Below, piece by piece: positions 12,201-13,057 of a DNA stretch of 13,057 bases (positions are counted from its first letter, which is position 1; each line of letters opens with the position of its first letter). Position numbers and translations under genes: made by a program. Source of the stretch: AC-32 sp049644305 (GTDB lineage Bacteria > Actinomycetota > Thermoleophilia > Gaiellales > Gaiellaceae); the NCBI GenBank assembly GCA_049644305.1, contig JBARRQ010000055.1, positions 1-13,057 on the forward strand. The letters run 5' to 3'. A model generated the notes under the pieces. The model did no database searches and had not been told where the DNA came from. It worked only from the letters and a program-made list of their open reading frames with translations.

Positions 12201-12800
12201 ATGGACGCCTACCACGCCCCCGCCGACGCCACGGAGCCACCCGAGGTCTTTGCGCAGAACATGGCCGTCGGCGCCCGGATCTGGGCAGCCGGAGTCGCGT
12301 TCTTCTTCGTCTCGTTCCTGTTCGCGTTCTTCTACCTGCGCGCCCTCAACACGAACGGGAAATGGAACGAGCACCACCTCCATCCTCCTCTGGCCTGGGG
12401 GATTCCGATCCTCGTCTGTGTCCTCGCGAGCGTGTTGGTTTACGCGGGCGCAGTCTGGTCGCTGGCGAACGGCCGCGCCCTCTGGTGGCGACTGGGCGCG
12501 GGAGCGGCGCTTCTGCTCGGGCTGGCGGCGCTCGGCCTTCAGGCCGCGGAGTATCCCGCCCTGAACTTCGGCCCGGGAGACGGCGGCCTGGCGAGCGTCT
12601 TCGTCGGCTGGACCGGGCTCTACGCCGTGTACGTGCTCGGAACGATGTACTGGCTCGAGACCCAGCTCGCCCAGACGATCCGGGGCGGTGACGCGACGCT
12701 GCCGCTGGTCCGGGCGTCGGCAGAGGCGCTGCGGTTGAACTGGGCGGTGCTCGGGGCAGTCGGGGTAGTCGCGTTCATCCTCCTCTACGTCGTCAGGTAA
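12201..12800 (+). CDS. coxC: Heme-copper oxidase subunit III
   Basis: This 199-aa protein has five hydrophobic helices (about 22-48, 65-90, 96-118, 128-155 and 174-198) and the F-F-Y-L-R motif (residues 43-47) at the end of the first helix, common in short bacterial subunits III. It stabilises subunit I during turnover. The seven-helix form found in mitochondria is longer, so this is the five-helix bacterial type. ATG follows the subunit I stop after one base. Its TAA overlaps the next ATG by one base, continuing the operon. Confidence 0.88.
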   Translation: MDAYHAPADATEPPEVFAQNMAVGARIWAAGVAFFFVSFLFAFFYLRALNTNGKWNEHHLHPPLAWGIPILVCVLASVLVYAGAVWSLANGRALWWRLGAGAALLLGLAALGLQAAEYPALNFGPGDGGLASVFVGWTGLYAVYVLGTMYWLETQLAQTIRGGDATLPLVRASAEALRLNWAVLGAVGVVAFILLYVVR

Positions 12801-13057
12801 TGACCGATCTCGCTCCCGGCCCCTGGCTGCGCCTGACCGCGCTCGCGGCTGCGGCTGCGTGCTGCGCGGCGGTCGTGAGCGGCTCCCTGCAGCTCGGTGC
12901 GGCGCATCGCGTGCTCGCCGCCCTCGCGCTGCCGCCCTTCTGCGCACTGGTTGCGGCGGCCTGGGTCGCACACCGGCGGCTGCTCGGTCCGGCTGTGGCG
13001 GCTCTGGTTGCGTTCCTCGCCGCGGCGCTGGTGCCGCCGCGGCCGGCGCACCTGGCG
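12800..13057 (+). CDS. Membrane protein of the oxidase operon, partial (continues past window end)
   Basis: The ATG at 12800 shares its A with the subunit III stop (TAATG) and opens a frame that stays open to the window end (86 codons). The visible part is Ala/Leu-rich with three likely helices (about 9-30, 36-58 and 62-80), a His in G-A-A-H-R-V-L-A and another in V-A-H-R-R. The position and the His-bearing helices would fit a heme A/heme O synthesis protein (CtaA- or CtaB-type, or a fusion), but too little is visible to decide. No ligand motif is conclusive. Confidence 0.55.
   Translation, partial: MTDLAPGPWLRLTALAAAAACCAAVVSGSLQLGAAHRVLAALALPPFCALVAAAWVAHRRLLGPAVAALVAFLAAALVPPRPAHLA

Noticed and set aside
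10564..12564. Long plus-strand open frame (666 codons) across coxA and coxC
   Set aside because: Arg/Asp/Ala-rich composition without domains; it is a frame shadow of subunit I, whose ligands are all present in the other frame.

Overview
This is a roughly 68-70% GC window from a chromosome with dense, short-spaced or overlapping genes. GTG and TTG starts are common, and several genes have a TANNNT -10 box 6-9 nt before the start codon (leaderless style). The heme-copper oxidase locus with a sulfocyanin-like protein, the NrtR-type regulator and the many small membrane proteins fit a deep-branching Actinomycetota, perhaps Thermoleophilia (Gaiellales or Solirubrobacterales). That placement is inference from style and content, not a database match.

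Left part (1-3156). The window opens inside a structured leader that looks like the 3' part of a Moco-type riboswitch. It is followed by a small MoaD/ThiS-like sulfur carrier ending in Gly-Gly. Converging on it, with overlapping stop codons, is a minus-strand pair: an MFS transporter followed by a lipoprotein of unknown function. Divergent from the MFS gene, with only 20 bp between, is an NrtR-type regulator (Nudix fold with a degenerate catalytic box plus a winged helix). This suggests a regulator and transporter pair, possibly for an NAD precursor.

Middle part (3157-6276). A run of very small genes follows: a 30-aa membrane peptide, a DUF5661-like protein, a 69-aa charged protein, a 42-aa single-TM protein, a 53-aa TM plus CxxC/CxC protein and a 70-aa two-TM protein. 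After these come a YdjM-like membrane putative metal-dependent hydrolase and a secreted NlpC/P60 cell-wall peptidase.

Right part (6273-13057) is a respiratory copper island. A minus-strand OmpR-family response regulator, its membrane histidine kinase and a sulfocyanin-like blue-copper lipoprotein are divergent from a plus-strand operon. That operon encodes an unusual cupredoxin-like membrane protein, subunit II (CuA), subunit I and subunit III of a heme-copper oxidase, and the start of a membrane protein cut by the window edge. The roughly 110-bp divergent region carries TGAC direct repeats at exact 11-bp spacing and a 9-bp inverted repeat, so the two-component system probably controls itself and perhaps the oxidase. 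Subunit I keeps all metal ligands and the cross-link Tyr, but the positions of the classic D-channel Asp and K-channel Lys are Arg and Ile. This makes it the most interesting protein in the window.

No tRNA, rRNA, CRISPR array, insertion sequence or phage gene was seen, and there is no gene-free stretch longer than 300 bases.
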